Part shown: one piece after another, positions 45,131 through 54,959 of the stretch
Layout: each line of letters opens with the position of its first letter
Numbering within the stretch: the first letter of the stretch is position 1
Assembly: GCF_036289385.1 (NCBI RefSeq)
Contig: NZ_JAYFFH010000005.1
Coordinates: 102,996 to 166,995, forward strand
Direction: 5' to 3'
Origin: Anaerofustis butyriciformans
Lineage (GTDB): Bacteria > Bacillota > Clostridia > Eubacteriales > Anaerofustaceae
Length of the DNA: 64,000 bases
Notes under the pieces: model-generated
Seen by the model: only the letters and a program-made list of their open reading frames with translations
Told to the model about the DNA's origin: nothing
Databases searched by the model: none
Made by a program: the position numbers and the translations under genes

Positions 45131-45931
45131 ATGAGCGAATATTATATGAAAATGAAAGAGCTTATCCAAAGATTAAAAGCTGACGGATACAGCATAACAG
45201 GAAGAATGATAAAGCATTATATTGATATAGGAATTTTGCAAAAACCTTATTATATTTGTGCAAACCAAGCTTTGTATGCCGATTTTCATTATATAAGATT
45301 AAAAAGAATTTTATCAAATAAAAAAGCAGGCAAGAGTATTGCCAAAATAAAAGAAGAAATTTTTAAAGAAAATGAAGAACTACTTTCAAAAGCTGCCGAA
45401 CAAAATATGGATACTTCCGATATGAATGAGATTTGTAAAAGATTTGGTGCAGTTGAACAAGAAGAAGCCATGCTTACAAAATCAGAAAGAAAGCTTGGAA
45501 AAACTTTTTCAAAGGTTGATATACTTGAAAAATTAGACAGTGACGGAAGTATATTAGATCTTGCAGTTGATACGGGAGTTTTACAAGATAAAGATTCTTA
45601 TGATAGTTATGAGTTATATATCTTAACTTGTGTAAAAAATCTTATTAAGGTAAAAAAACAAAATAAACGTGTCAGTGGTCAGCTTATTGAAAGAATAAGT
45701 GAAATCTCAAAGATAAATACGATCGCAAATGATTTGGCATACTTAATAAATTCAGATAAAGATAATTCATGGCTTTACACATACCTTATGGAAGCTATTC
45801 TTTTAAGTAAAACAGAAAGAGAAACACAAAAAGAAAACAAGATAAAATCTTTAAAAGAAGAGAATGATTATAAGTACAAAGAAGCTTTGGCTGCTTTGGA
45901 AAGCATGGAATATGATAAAAAATTTGAATGA
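45131..45931 (+). CDS. MerR-like N-terminal HTH protein of unknown function
   Basis: A 266-residue protein with a MerR-like winged-helix pattern at the start (SITGRMIKHYIDIGILQKP ... YADFHYIRLKRILSNKKAGKSIAKIKEEI, about residues 20-80), with the position and spacing of the MerR HTH and wing. The rest is helical with a charged C-terminal segment, no effector domain I recognise. A strong AGGAG site precedes it. It lies directly upstream of yhaO/yhaN-like genes, so it may regulate or assist them. Confidence 0.55.
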   Translation: MSEYYMKMKELIQRLKADGYSITGRMIKHYIDIGILQKPYYICANQALYADFHYIRLKRILSNKKAGKSIAKIKEEIFKENEELLSKAAEQNMDTSDMNEICKRFGAVEQEEAMLTKSERKLGKTFSKVDILEKLDSDGSILDLAVDTGVLQDKDSYDSYELYILTCVKNLIKVKKQNKRVSGQLIERISEISKINTIANDLAYLINSDKDNSWLYTYLMEAILLSKTERETQKENKIKSLKEENDYKYKEALAALESMEYDKKFE

Positions 45932-45945
45932 TAGGACAATGTAAT

Positions 45946-47022
45946 ATGAAATTTATACACACAGCAGATTTGCATATCGGAACCTCTTTTCTTTCATCTT
46001 CTTTTGATAAAAGCATTGCAAGAGAAAGAAGAGAGGATCTGTTTAAAGCATTTAATAAAGTTATTAAAGCCTGCAAAAAAAGAGAAGCTGATATTCTCTT
46101 GATTGCAGGTGATTTGTTTGAAGATGAACTTGTAAGAGCAAGTGATGTAAATAGAATAATAGACGGATTTAAAATGATTCCTGAAGTAAGGGTATTTATT
46201 GTTGCGGGTAATCATGATTATTTACATGAAAAATCTTTTTATAATTTACTTTCTTTCCCTGATAATGTCACTATTTTTAATAGTGATAAATTGGAAAAAG
46301 TTGAATTAGAAGACTTAAATACTTGTATTTATGGGTTAAGTTTTTTAAAGAAATATTATAATAAAGATATTTTGGAAATACCTAAACTTGATAAAACAAA
46401 AACTAATATATTATTACTTCATTGTGACTTACTAAATCCAAATGGGAATTATTTACCTGTAAGTAAATCAAAATTAGAAAAATCAGGTTTTGATTATTGC
46501 GCTCTTGGACATATTCACAAATCTGTTAAATTATCAAATAATTCTGTTTATCCTGGTAGTCTTGAACCTCATGATTTTTCAGAAAAAGGGTATCATGGAT
46601 ATATTTTTGGTCAAATAGAAGATAAAAAAGTTTCTGTTAAATTAATAAAGAATAATGTTAAACAATTTGAAGTTTTAAATGTTGATATAACAGGAATTGA
46701 CTCTTTAGAAGAAATCGTAAATTTAGTTAAAGAAAAAGCAAATGGAAACATTGATAATTTCTTATATATAATAAATTTACAAGGAACATTAAGCGAACTT
46801 GTAACCATAGATGATATTAAAACCAGATTAAACGAAGAATTGTATTATGCAGAAATAATAGACAATACTTCTGCAGATTATTTCTTACCTAAAATTTATA
46901 CCGAAAATAAGGATAATATTATAGGTTTATATATTGACGCATTAAAAGGAAGAGAAAACGAAATAGATATTGAAGCTTTGTATCTTGGTCTAGATGCACT
47001 TCTGAATGAGGGGTCCAAATAG
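45946..47022 (+). CDS. yhaO: DNA repair exonuclease, YhaO/SbcD-type metallophosphoesterase
   Basis: A 358-residue calcineurin-like phosphoesterase. FIHTADLHIGTSF, IAGDLFEDE, VAGNHDY and LGHIHKS supply the metal-binding residues. It resembles YhaO/SbcD nucleases that work with an SMC-like ATPase in double-strand-break processing. I use the ATG at 45946 (first residues MKFIHTADLH, AGGA upstream); the frame is open from 45928 with an ATGA overlap. The ATPase partner follows immediately. Confidence 0.85.
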   Translation: MKFIHTADLHIGTSFLSSSFDKSIARERREDLFKAFNKVIKACKKREADILLIAGDLFEDELVRASDVNRIIDGFKMIPEVRVFIVAGNHDYLHEKSFYNLLSFPDNVTIFNSDKLEKVELEDLNTCIYGLSFLKKYYNKDILEIPKLDKTKTNILLLHCDLLNPNGNYLPVSKSKLEKSGFDYCALGHIHKSVKLSNNSVYPGSLEPHDFSEKGYHGYIFGQIEDKKVSVKLIKNNVKQFEVLNVDITGIDSLEEIVNLVKEKANGNIDNFLYIINLQGTLSELVTIDDIKTRLNEELYYAEIIDNTSADYFLPKIYTENKDNIIGLYIDALKGRENEIDIEALYLGLDALLNEGSK

Positions 47023-49473
47023 ATGAAAATAAGAAAATTAGGCATTAAAAGTTTTGGTAAATTTAAAGATAAAGAAATAAAATTTGAAGATGGTTTAAAT
47101 GTAATATATGGTAACAATGAAGCAGGTAAATCAACTGCGCATAAATTTATTCAAGGGGTATTTTTCGGTTTCTTTAAGCCTTACAGTAAAAATAAAATTT
47201 ATTCTTATGAATATAAAAAATATAAACCATGGAATAGTGATTTATATAAAGGTAGTTTAGAGTTTAATATTGGTAAAAGAGAATATAGAATTGAAAGAAA
47301 TTTTGATAAACAAAATGAAGAATTTAAGTTATTTGATAATATAACAGGTGAAGATTTAACAGATAAACTTCCTTATGACGCATCTACAAAACAAAGAATT
47401 ATTTCTCCTGTTATAAAATTAAACAGCGTATTATATAATAATACAATTTCAATTTCTCAACTTGGTAACAAAACAGAAAAAGATTTTAAAAGAGAAATAA
47501 GCGAAGCATTGGCAAATTATGAAAAGGGAAATAATAATAAAATTTCTGTTAATAAAGCCATTGATTATTTAGAAAAACAAAAAGCTTTAATAGGAACAAG
47601 AAAGCAATCAAAATCAGAATATGGTAGCAGTGTCATTAAACTTGAACAACTAAAAAAATCAAGAGAAGACGCTATTAAGGCAATGGAAGAAAACAGAGAA
47701 TATTATTTAGAAGCAAATAAACTTGAAAAAAGATTAAATGAACTTTTAAATAAGAAAAAAGATATTCTAAGAAACATAAATGATATTGCGAGAAATAAAG
47801 AAAAAATAACATATTTTAAATATAAATCTGTTGAAGCCGATAATGAAAAGATAAGACAAAAAATTGAGGAATTAAAAAAATATAAAGATATAAATAATGA
47901 TTTATATACAAAGTTTTTAAATTTATATAGTGAAAACAAATCTTTACAAGAACAAATTGACGATTTAAGAAAAAAACAAGAATATGTAAATAATGCTTTA
48001 AAAAGTTTAGATGATGAAAATAAAGAAGTAAATAAAGAAACAAAAGGTAAAGATTACAATAAAATTATTTCAGATATAGAAATATTAAAAGACAGGCTTG
48101 GTAATATTGAAAGACTTCAAGGCAGACTTTCAGAAAAAAAAGATGTTAAAGTTGAAAAAGATTATTCTGCTAAATCTACTACAAATAAAGTTATAAATAT
48201 AGTTTGTGTAGTTATGGCAATAATATCTGCATTTATGCTTGCATTTAGCTTTACAATAAGCAAATCTTTATTACTTTATTTCTATATAGCACTTGGTGCA
48301 ACCGTAATATGCTTAATTATGAAGCTTGTAATACGTAGTGTATATAAAGAAACATCAAAGAAATTTGAAAAATATGATACATCTTTAATTAGAACTCAAA
48401 ATATGATTGAGTTAAATGAAGTTGAAATTAACAAGATTCTTAATGATTACGGTGAAGAAGATCCTCATAAGTTAATTAAAATATTAGAAGAAAAAAGTGT
48501 TATTGCAAAAGAATTTTCTTTTAATCAAAATAAGCTTGAAAAATATAAAATGGACTTAGAAGATTTTGACGGAACAAATAAAATATTAGAAGAAAAAATA
48601 AGCAACAATACCTATAAGATGAATGAAATATTAATAGAAAATAATATTTCAAATGTTGAAGAGTTTAAAGAAGCTTTAGAAAAAAGAGAAGAATATGACA
48701 GACTTATAGATAGATATGAAAGTAACAATAAATTACTTTTAAATATCATTGACGGAAATGATATTGATGCTTTGGCTAAAAAATTTGAAGGCGAAGATGT
48801 CGATGAAAATACTTTAAATTTAGTTAAATCTAATAATGGAAGTATTATAGATGACGATGTTGATGTAATCAATGATGAAATAACAAATGTATCCGCAAAG
48901 TTATCTAGAATAAACGGAATACTTGAAGAATCAAATTCTTTTAATGAAAATTTATGTGTAATTAATGAAGAAATAAATAAATATGAAAAAAGAATTAAAG
49001 AATTTGAATTTAAACTTCTTTCTCTTGAAAAGGCTATTGACACAATTAACAGTATTTCAAAAGATATTCATACAAACGTTGCACCTAAAATTAACGAAAC
49101 CTTAGGACAGATTATGTCTAAAATCACAAATGGTAAATATTCTACCGTAAAAGTTGATGATAATATGGACGTTATGGTGCTTGATGAAGAAAGTGGACAA
49201 ATGGTTGATGCTGAAACATTAAGTTATGGAACAATTGACCAAATATATCTAGCTCTTCGTTTTAGTATCATAGATAATTTACTTATTAATAGTACTATGC
49301 CTATTATATTGGATGACTGCTTTATTCAATATGATGATTACAGATTAAAAGAAGTATTGTCATACTTGGCATCAGTATCAGATGAAAAACAAATTATTAT
49401 GTTTACATGTCATACAAGAGAAGAAAGAGCTTTAAAAGAATTAGGTATAAACTATAATAGAATAGTTTTATAA
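47023..49473 (+). CDS. yhaN: SMC-like ATPase partner of YhaO (YhaN-type)
   Basis: An 816-residue AAA/SMC-like protein. Walker A GNNEAGKST at 30-38, long coiled coils from about 170 to 360 and 440 to 670, Walker B ILDDCFIQYDD near the C-terminus, and LSYGTIDQIYLALR as the ABC-type signature. Two hydrophobic segments at about 390-440 in the middle of the coiled coil are a YhaN hallmark, suggesting membrane tethering. It starts at the base after the yhaO stop, so the two are coupled. Confidence 0.85.
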   Translation: MKIRKLGIKSFGKFKDKEIKFEDGLNVIYGNNEAGKSTAHKFIQGVFFGFFKPYSKNKIYSYEYKKYKPWNSDLYKGSLEFNIGKREYRIERNFDKQNEEFKLFDNITGEDLTDKLPYDASTKQRIISPVIKLNSVLYNNTISISQLGNKTEKDFKREISEALANYEKGNNNKISVNKAIDYLEKQKALIGTRKQSKSEYGSSVIKLEQLKKSREDAIKAMEENREYYLEANKLEKRLNELLNKKKDILRNINDIARNKEKITYFKYKSVEADNEKIRQKIEELKKYKDINNDLYTKFLNLYSENKSLQEQIDDLRKKQEYVNNALKSLDDENKEVNKETKGKDYNKIISDIEILKDRLGNIERLQGRLSEKKDVKVEKDYSAKSTTNKVINIVCVVMAIISAFMLAFSFTISKSLLLYFYIALGATVICLIMKLVIRSVYKETSKKFEKYDTSLIRTQNMIELNEVEINKILNDYGEEDPHKLIKILEEKSVIAKEFSFNQNKLEKYKMDLEDFDGTNKILEEKISNNTYKMNEILIENNISNVEEFKEALEKREEYDRLIDRYESNNKLLLNIIDGNDIDALAKKFEGEDVDENTLNLVKSNNGSIIDDDVDVINDEITNVSAKLSRINGILEESNSFNENLCVINEEINKYEKRIKEFEFKLLSLEKAIDTINSISKDIHTNVAPKINETLGQIMSKITNGKYSTVKVDDNMDVMVLDEESGQMVDAETLSYGTIDQIYLALRFSIIDNLLINSTMPIILDDCFIQYDDYRLKEVLSYLASVSDEKQIIMFTCHTREERALKELGINYNRIVL

Positions 49474-49487
49474 AAGGAGAAGTATAA

Positions 49488-50573
49488 GTGGAAAAAGTTG
49501 TAATTGGTATGAGCGGGGGAGTTGACAGTGCCGTAAGTGCATATCTTTTAAAAAGACAAGGATATGATGTAATTGGTTTATTCATGAAAAATTGGGATGA
49601 AACTGATGAAAATGGTGAATGTAGTGCTGAAGAAGATTATGATGACGCAAGAGCCGTATGTTTAAATATTGGCATACCTTGTTATACCGTTAACTTTACA
49701 AAAGAATATTGGGATAATGTATTTACTTACTTTTTAGATGAATATAAAAAAGGCAGAACACCTAATCCCGATGTATTATGTAATAAAGAAATAAAATTTA
49801 AGTGTTTTTTAGATTATGCAATGAATGTTCTTGATGCAGATTATATTGCAACGGGACATTATGCTAAGGTTGAACATACAGAAAATGGAACAAAACTTTT
49901 AAAAGCAAAAGACCAACATAAAGACCAAACGTATTTTCTTTCTTTATTAAGTTCAAAACAGCTTGAAAGAGTTATTTTCCCAATAGGAGATTTAGAAAAA
50001 TCACAAGTAAGAAAAATAGCTGAAAGAGAAGGATTTAGAAACGCAAAGAAAAAAGATTCTACCGGAATATGTTTTATAGGAGAGAGAAATTTTACAAATT
50101 TCCTACAAAATTATTTGCCTAACCAAAAAGGTGATATGATTGATATGGACACCGGAGAAAAGAAAGGTGAACATATAGGTTTAATGTACTATACTTTAGG
50201 ACAAAGAAGAGGTCTTGGTGTAGGCGGATGTGGAAGCGGAGAAAGATGGTATGTTGCTGATAAGGATTTAGAAAATAATATATTATATATTGTTCAAGGA
50301 GATAAAAATCCTAAATTATATAAAAATGGCTTTATTGCCACAGATGTAAATATGGTTTCTGGAGAGTTTCCTGCTAAGAAATTTAGATGTGATTTAAGAT
50401 TTAGACATTTACAGCCTTTAAAGAAAGTAACGGTTGAAGTTTTGGATGAAAAAACAGTAAAAGTTATTTTTGATGAGGAACAAAGCGGCGTTACTCCGGG
50501 ACAAATCGGTGTGTTCTATGATGGGGATGTATGTTTAGGTGGAGGAACAATAGATAAGTTAATTAAATTTTAA
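49488..50573 (+). CDS. mnmA: tRNA 2-thiouridylase
   Basis: A 361-residue MnmA that thiolates U34 of Lys, Glu and Gln tRNAs. PP-loop GMSGGVDSAV at 7-16; the catalytic Cys pair in VLCNKEIKF and TGICFIGERNF; and the late GQRRGLGVGG segment. GTG start 14 bases after yhaN with GGAG upstream. It ends a long closely packed run of genes that began at purL. Confidence 0.95.
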   Translation: MEKVVIGMSGGVDSAVSAYLLKRQGYDVIGLFMKNWDETDENGECSAEEDYDDARAVCLNIGIPCYTVNFTKEYWDNVFTYFLDEYKKGRTPNPDVLCNKEIKFKCFLDYAMNVLDADYIATGHYAKVEHTENGTKLLKAKDQHKDQTYFLSLLSSKQLERVIFPIGDLEKSQVRKIAEREGFRNAKKKDSTGICFIGERNFTNFLQNYLPNQKGDMIDMDTGEKKGEHIGLMYYTLGQRRGLGVGGCGSGERWYVADKDLENNILYIVQGDKNPKLYKNGFIATDVNMVSGEFPAKKFRCDLRFRHLQPLKKVTVEVLDEKTVKVIFDEEQSGVTPGQIGVFYDGDVCLGGGTIDKLIKF

Positions 50574-50642
50574 TAAAAATGTTTTAAAATATTCTTATCT
50601 TTATGATACAATATATCACAAACAAATATGAGGTACGATTAT

Positions 50643-51143
50643 ATGAAAACAACAAAAAAAATATTAAGTATTTTAATTACTACTTTATTACTTTTTTCTC
50701 TGTTCGGTTGCGGTACAGAGCCTAAGGAACATTCAACTGATTTTTCAGATATTGAAAACAAATGGACACTTGATAGTATTTATGAAGATTCTCATGCGAA
50801 AAAGATTTCAGATGAAACAAAAACAGATATGGTTCTTGACGAATCTTCAATGGTTGTTACTGTTACCAAAAAAGAAGGTTCACCTACAACTACTACATAT
50901 ACAATAAGCGGAGTAGCTGATGGAAAATTTACTGCAACAAGCGGGGATGGGACTATAGAATATACTTTTAATTATGATCCCGGCGCTAATTTATTACATT
51001 TGTATAATACTGATTCAAAAGGAAGAACTGTTCATACTGTTTATAGAGAATATTCAGAAACTCTTCCTTGGGCAAATGAAGAAAAAACAGATGAAACAAA
51101 AACAAATACAGAATCAAATACTGATGAAACAAAGACAGAATAA
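50643..51143 (+). CDS. Small lipoprotein of unknown function
   Basis: A 166-residue lipoprotein. The signal KKILSILITTLLLFSLFGC ends in a lipobox with the anchored Cys at about 22. The mature part has a beta-rich region resembling small lipocalin-like lipoproteins (KWTLDSIY ... YTISGVADGKFTATSG) and ends in a low-complexity Thr/Glu/Lys tail with repeated TDETKT. The ATG at 50643 follows GAGG; an upstream ATG (50628) lies on that site and is not used. Confidence 0.75.
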   Translation: MKTTKKILSILITTLLLFSLFGCGTEPKEHSTDFSDIENKWTLDSIYEDSHAKKISDETKTDMVLDESSMVVTVTKKEGSPTTTTYTISGVADGKFTATSGDGTIEYTFNYDPGANLLHLYNTDSKGRTVHTVYREYSETLPWANEEKTDETKTNTESNTDETKTE

Positions 51144-51163
51144 TTTATATCTTGGAGAAAAAA

Positions 51164-52312
51164 ATGTTTGAACAGATTAAAGAAAAATATTTTGAAGAAA
51201 TAACAAAAATAAGAAGAGATTTACATCAAATTCCAGAAGAAGGATTAAAGGAGTTTGAAACAAGCAAATATATAAAAACTTATCTTTCAAACTTAGGTTT
51301 TAAATATGAAGAAACAGCTAGTACAGGTGTTTTATGTTTTATAAATGCAGGCAGCGAAGAAACTTATGCATTCCGTAGTGATATGGACGGGCTAAGTATG
51401 GAAGAAAATAATGATATTGATTTTAAAAGTAAACATTGTAATATGATGCATGCTTGCGGTCATGATGGTCATATGGCTATACTTCTTGTATTTGCAAAAT
51501 ATTTATCAGAAAACAAAGATAAACTTAAAAAAAATATATTGTTAATTTTTCAACCGGCAGAAGAAGGACCCGGGGGAGCAAAACTTATTATTAAAGAAGG
51601 AAAATTAAAAAAATATAATGTTAAAAATGTTTTTGCTCTTCATCTTAGTCCAAACATCCCAAAAGGGAAATATTCATCAAAACCTTATGGCTTCTATGCT
51701 GCTTCAACAGAATTTACTGTATTTATAGATGGTAAAGCTTCACATGGAGCTGCTCCTCATAACGGTGTTGACTCTATTGTTATTGCAGCACAATATATAA
51801 ATGGAATTCAAAGTATTGTAAGTAGAAATATTAATCCAATTAAAGAAGGACTTGTTACAATAGGTACTATTAAAGGTGGAGATAGAATTAATATTATTGC
51901 CGAACACGTTGAAATGGAAGGGACAATAAGAACACTTGATAAAAACACTTATAATATTATAGATAAGAGAATGCATGCATTGGCTGATGGATTAAGCGAA
52001 GCTTATGGCTGCAAAATCACATATGATTGGAGACCTTTTTATGGCGTAACTTATAATGATAAAGAACTTTATGATAAGGTTGTTCCTGCGTTTGGTGATG
52101 ATTATATTTTAGGTGATGCTATTTTAAGTGCTGAAGATTTTTCTTATTATAGTGAGGAGGTTCCTTCATTCTTTTATGAACTTGGTATAAGAGAAGAAGA
52201 CAAGGGATATGTAAATCCTCTCCATAGTGTTAACTTTAATTTTGATGAAGAAAGCTTGCTTTATGGAGTAATGGGAAATATTAATATAATAAAAACTTTA
52301 GGCATAATTTAA
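51164..52312 (+). CDS. M20D family amidohydrolase
   Basis: A 382-residue metal-dependent amidohydrolase of the IAA-amino-acid/hippurate hydrolase branch. RRDLHQIPEE, MHACGHDGHMA, QPAEEGPGGAK and the dimerisation-domain segment ASHGAAPHNGVD are all in place. Substrates are N-acyl amino acids or related amides. The ATG at 51164 follows GGAG; an in-frame TTG at 51152 overlaps the ribosome-binding site and is rejected. Ends at a terminator. Confidence 0.9.
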   Translation: MFEQIKEKYFEEITKIRRDLHQIPEEGLKEFETSKYIKTYLSNLGFKYEETASTGVLCFINAGSEETYAFRSDMDGLSMEENNDIDFKSKHCNMMHACGHDGHMAILLVFAKYLSENKDKLKKNILLIFQPAEEGPGGAKLIIKEGKLKKYNVKNVFALHLSPNIPKGKYSSKPYGFYAASTEFTVFIDGKASHGAAPHNGVDSIVIAAQYINGIQSIVSRNINPIKEGLVTIGTIKGGDRINIIAEHVEMEGTIRTLDKNTYNIIDKRMHALADGLSEAYGCKITYDWRPFYGVTYNDKELYDKVVPAFGDDYILGDAILSAEDFSYYSEEVPSFFYELGIREEDKGYVNPLHSVNFNFDEESLLYGVMGNINIIKTLGII

Positions 52313-52336
52313 AAGGGTATTTATATACCCTTTTTT
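52312..52336 (+). terminator. Terminator after amidohydrolase gene
   Basis: AAAGGGTAT (52312-52320) pairs with ATACCCTTT (52325-52333), followed by T residues. The stop codon is contiguous with the stem. Confidence 0.85.
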
Positions 52337-52406
52337 ATTTTTTTAAGAAATTTATTAATATTTATGTTAAAATTATTAATAACAAATTTAAAAAAGGTAG
52401 ATATTT

Positions 52407-53900
52407 ATGGATATTAAAAGACCGGCAATAGTTCTTTTTTTATATGTTTTATGTTCTATAATATTAGCATATTTACAATGTCCTATTTTAATTTATATTT
52501 TAGGGCTTGTTTTGTCGTGTCTTGTTTTATTTAAACTTTTTCCTAATAATTCTTTGAGAGTTATTTTTATTGTTTGTATTATTTTTGGACTTATTACTTT
52601 TGTTCATACAAATTATAAACTTAATTATAATAGTGAATTAAATCAATTTGCAGAAAAAAATATTACATTTACCGCAAAAATTGTTAAAGCACCTGTCTAT
52701 AAAGAAGATAAAACACAGCTTTATGTCAAAGATATAAATATTTTTGATGAAGGAAAAACTGTACATATAAAAGATAAAGTATTAATAAACGTTTATTATG
52801 ACTATCATACATATAATGTTGGAGATTATTATAAATTTACAGGTAAGGTAAAAACTCCAAAAGTTTTTGATGATTTTGATTATAATTTATATTTAAAAAC
52901 GATAGGTGTTTATAATTATATAAATGTAAATACAAATAAAGTTGAATTTAATAAAAGTGGACATCTAATTTTTTATTTAGATAAAATTTTTGAACTAAGA
53001 GATAGTTTTAAATTAAATTTACTTAAAAATATTGATGATGAAGAAAATGTAAATTTAATTATGGGTATAATGTTCTCAGATAAAAGTTTAAGTGAAGAAA
53101 CGACTGAAGACTTTAATGCTGTTGGTTTAAGTCATGTACTTGCAGTATCAGGGCTGCATGTAGGACTTATTTATGGTGTAATATTATTTATCATTTCTAT
53201 GTTTAATATAAACAAAAAATATAGAGTATTTTTTGTTGCGCCGATATTATTTATGTATGTTATGCTTGCGGGTATGTCTGTTTCAGCCCTTAGAGCAATG
53301 TTTTTGTGTATTTTAAATGAGTTATTATCCCTAAAACATGAAAAAGATAATGATGCTTTTAATAATATATTTGTAATAGCGATAATATTACTTATGATTA
53401 ATCCTCTTAATTTATTTAATGTAAGTTTTTTATTATCTTTTAGTGCTGTAATAGGTATTATATTACTTGCACCGGTAATACAATTTAAAATTCTTGAAAT
53501 GTTTTATGAAGAAAGCAGGTTTAAGAAAAATATTGTAGGTTTATTTTCTGTAAGTATATCTGCATATTTATTTACCATACCTATTATACTTAATTCATTC
53601 GGTACGGTTTCTATTATAAGTATTATAGGTAATTTATTGATAGTACCTTTAATGGCACCTATAATGATAATAGGTATTGTTGGAGGATTATTTGGTAATT
53701 TCTTGTTTGGAATGTTCCTTCTTCATTTTTTAAATATCATTTTAAGTATTATTAGATATATTATTTCTATACTTGCAAGTTTTCCTTTTGCTACGGTTAG
53801 TATAGAAAATATGAGTGTTGTTTTTATAATTTTATATTATTTTGTTCTTCTGTTGTTAAGCGGATATATAAAAATCCCAATTAAACATAAAGCAGGGTAA
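52407..53900 (+). CDS. comEC: ComEC/Rec2 DNA-uptake channel protein, without MBL domain
   Basis: A 497-residue membrane protein. Three N-terminal helices, a DUF4131-like OB-fold region (about 65-190), then the competence domain with GLSHVLAVSGLHVGLIYGV and many helices to the end. ComEC proteins usually carry a C-terminal MBL domain of ~250 residues; this one stops after the channel. A free-standing MBL protein is at 44.0 kb. It may import DNA or another solute. The gene is followed by holA, the usual Firmicute neighbour. Confidence 0.85.
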   Translation: MDIKRPAIVLFLYVLCSIILAYLQCPILIYILGLVLSCLVLFKLFPNNSLRVIFIVCIIFGLITFVHTNYKLNYNSELNQFAEKNITFTAKIVKAPVYKEDKTQLYVKDINIFDEGKTVHIKDKVLINVYYDYHTYNVGDYYKFTGKVKTPKVFDDFDYNLYLKTIGVYNYINVNTNKVEFNKSGHLIFYLDKIFELRDSFKLNLLKNIDDEENVNLIMGIMFSDKSLSEETTEDFNAVGLSHVLAVSGLHVGLIYGVILFIISMFNINKKYRVFFVAPILFMYVMLAGMSVSALRAMFLCILNELLSLKHEKDNDAFNNIFVIAIILLMINPLNLFNVSFLLSFSAVIGIILLAPVIQFKILEMFYEESRFKKNIVGLFSVSISAYLFTIPIILNSFGTVSIISIIGNLLIVPLMAPIMIIGIVGGLFGNFLFGMFLLHFLNIILSIIRYIISILASFPFATVSIENMSVVFIILYYFVLLLLSGYIKIPIKHKAG

Positions 53901-53936
53901 TGATGACATAATAAAAAAGATGATAGGAGAAAAATT

Positions 53937-54947
53937 ATGGATTATATAAAATTAAATGAAAATATAAGAAAGAAAACTTTTAAGAATATATATTTATTTA
54001 ATGTTAAAGAAGATTATATTGCAAAAAAAATGCTTGAAAGTTTAAAAAATAATTTACTTTCAAAGGAATATGAAGCATTTAATTATTCTGTATTTGATGA
54101 TAAAAAAATTGATATAAATAAGGCTATTGAACTTTGTGAAACTTTACCTATGCTGGATAATTACAGGATGGTTTTTATTAAAAGTGAGAGCATAACAAAT
54201 AAAGATATATCAAAAAAATTTAGCGACTATATAAAAGATATTCCTAAAACTACAGTAGTTGTAATATGGATTAAGGGTTCTTTAGATAAAAGAACAGCTT
54301 TATATAAAACCATAAAAAAATATGGTGATATAGTTGACTTTGATAAATTTAAAGCTTATGCACTTGAATCATGGGTTAGAAAAAAATTAAAGGAAAACAA
54401 TATTATTCTTACAAATGATGCTGTTGGATATTTTATAGAATCAAGCGGATATTTGGTTGATGAAAGTAAAGTTGATTTAGGTTATTTTGAAGGTGAAATA
54501 AAAAAATTATCAAGTATAAATAAAGAAAAAATAGATATTGATGAAATAAAAAAAATTATAAGTGTAAATATACAAGATGAAATTTTCAAATTGACAGATG
54601 CGTTAAGAGATAAAAATTCAGATTATGCTTTTAAGCTTTTGCATAATTTAAAATATAATGATGTGAAATTTATGCAGATACTTGGTGTTGTTGTAAGAAA
54701 TTTTGAAAATATGTATATATGTAAACTGTATATAAAAAAAGGTAAAACGGAAAATGATATAGTAAAAGATTATTCTCTCCATCCATATGCAGTTAAAATG
54801 GCAAACATTTCTTCAAAGAAATATTCTTTGAATGAAATTCACGTTTTTCTTGACTTATGTTTAGACTTAGATTATAAAATAAAAATAGGAGAGATAAGTG
54901 AAAAAGATGCCGGAATTATATTGGTAGAAAAGATATCTAATAGATAG
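53937..54947 (+). CDS. holA: DNA polymerase III delta subunit
   Basis: A 336-residue clamp-loader subunit with an N-terminal AAA-like domain (ETLPMLDNYRMVFIK) and a C-terminal helical region with NVQDEIFKLTDAL-like sequence. Location after comEC is the classic Firmicute arrangement and supports it. A GGAG site precedes the ATG. Confidence 0.85.
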   Translation: MDYIKLNENIRKKTFKNIYLFNVKEDYIAKKMLESLKNNLLSKEYEAFNYSVFDDKKIDINKAIELCETLPMLDNYRMVFIKSESITNKDISKKFSDYIKDIPKTTVVVIWIKGSLDKRTALYKTIKKYGDIVDFDKFKAYALESWVRKKLKENNIILTNDAVGYFIESSGYLVDESKVDLGYFEGEIKKLSSINKEKIDIDEIKKIISVNIQDEIFKLTDALRDKNSDYAFKLLHNLKYNDVKFMQILGVVVRNFENMYICKLYIKKGKTENDIVKDYSLHPYAVKMANISSKKYSLNEIHVFLDLCLDLDYKIKIGEISEKDAGIILVEKISNR

Positions 54948-54959
54948 GGGGTATAAAAG

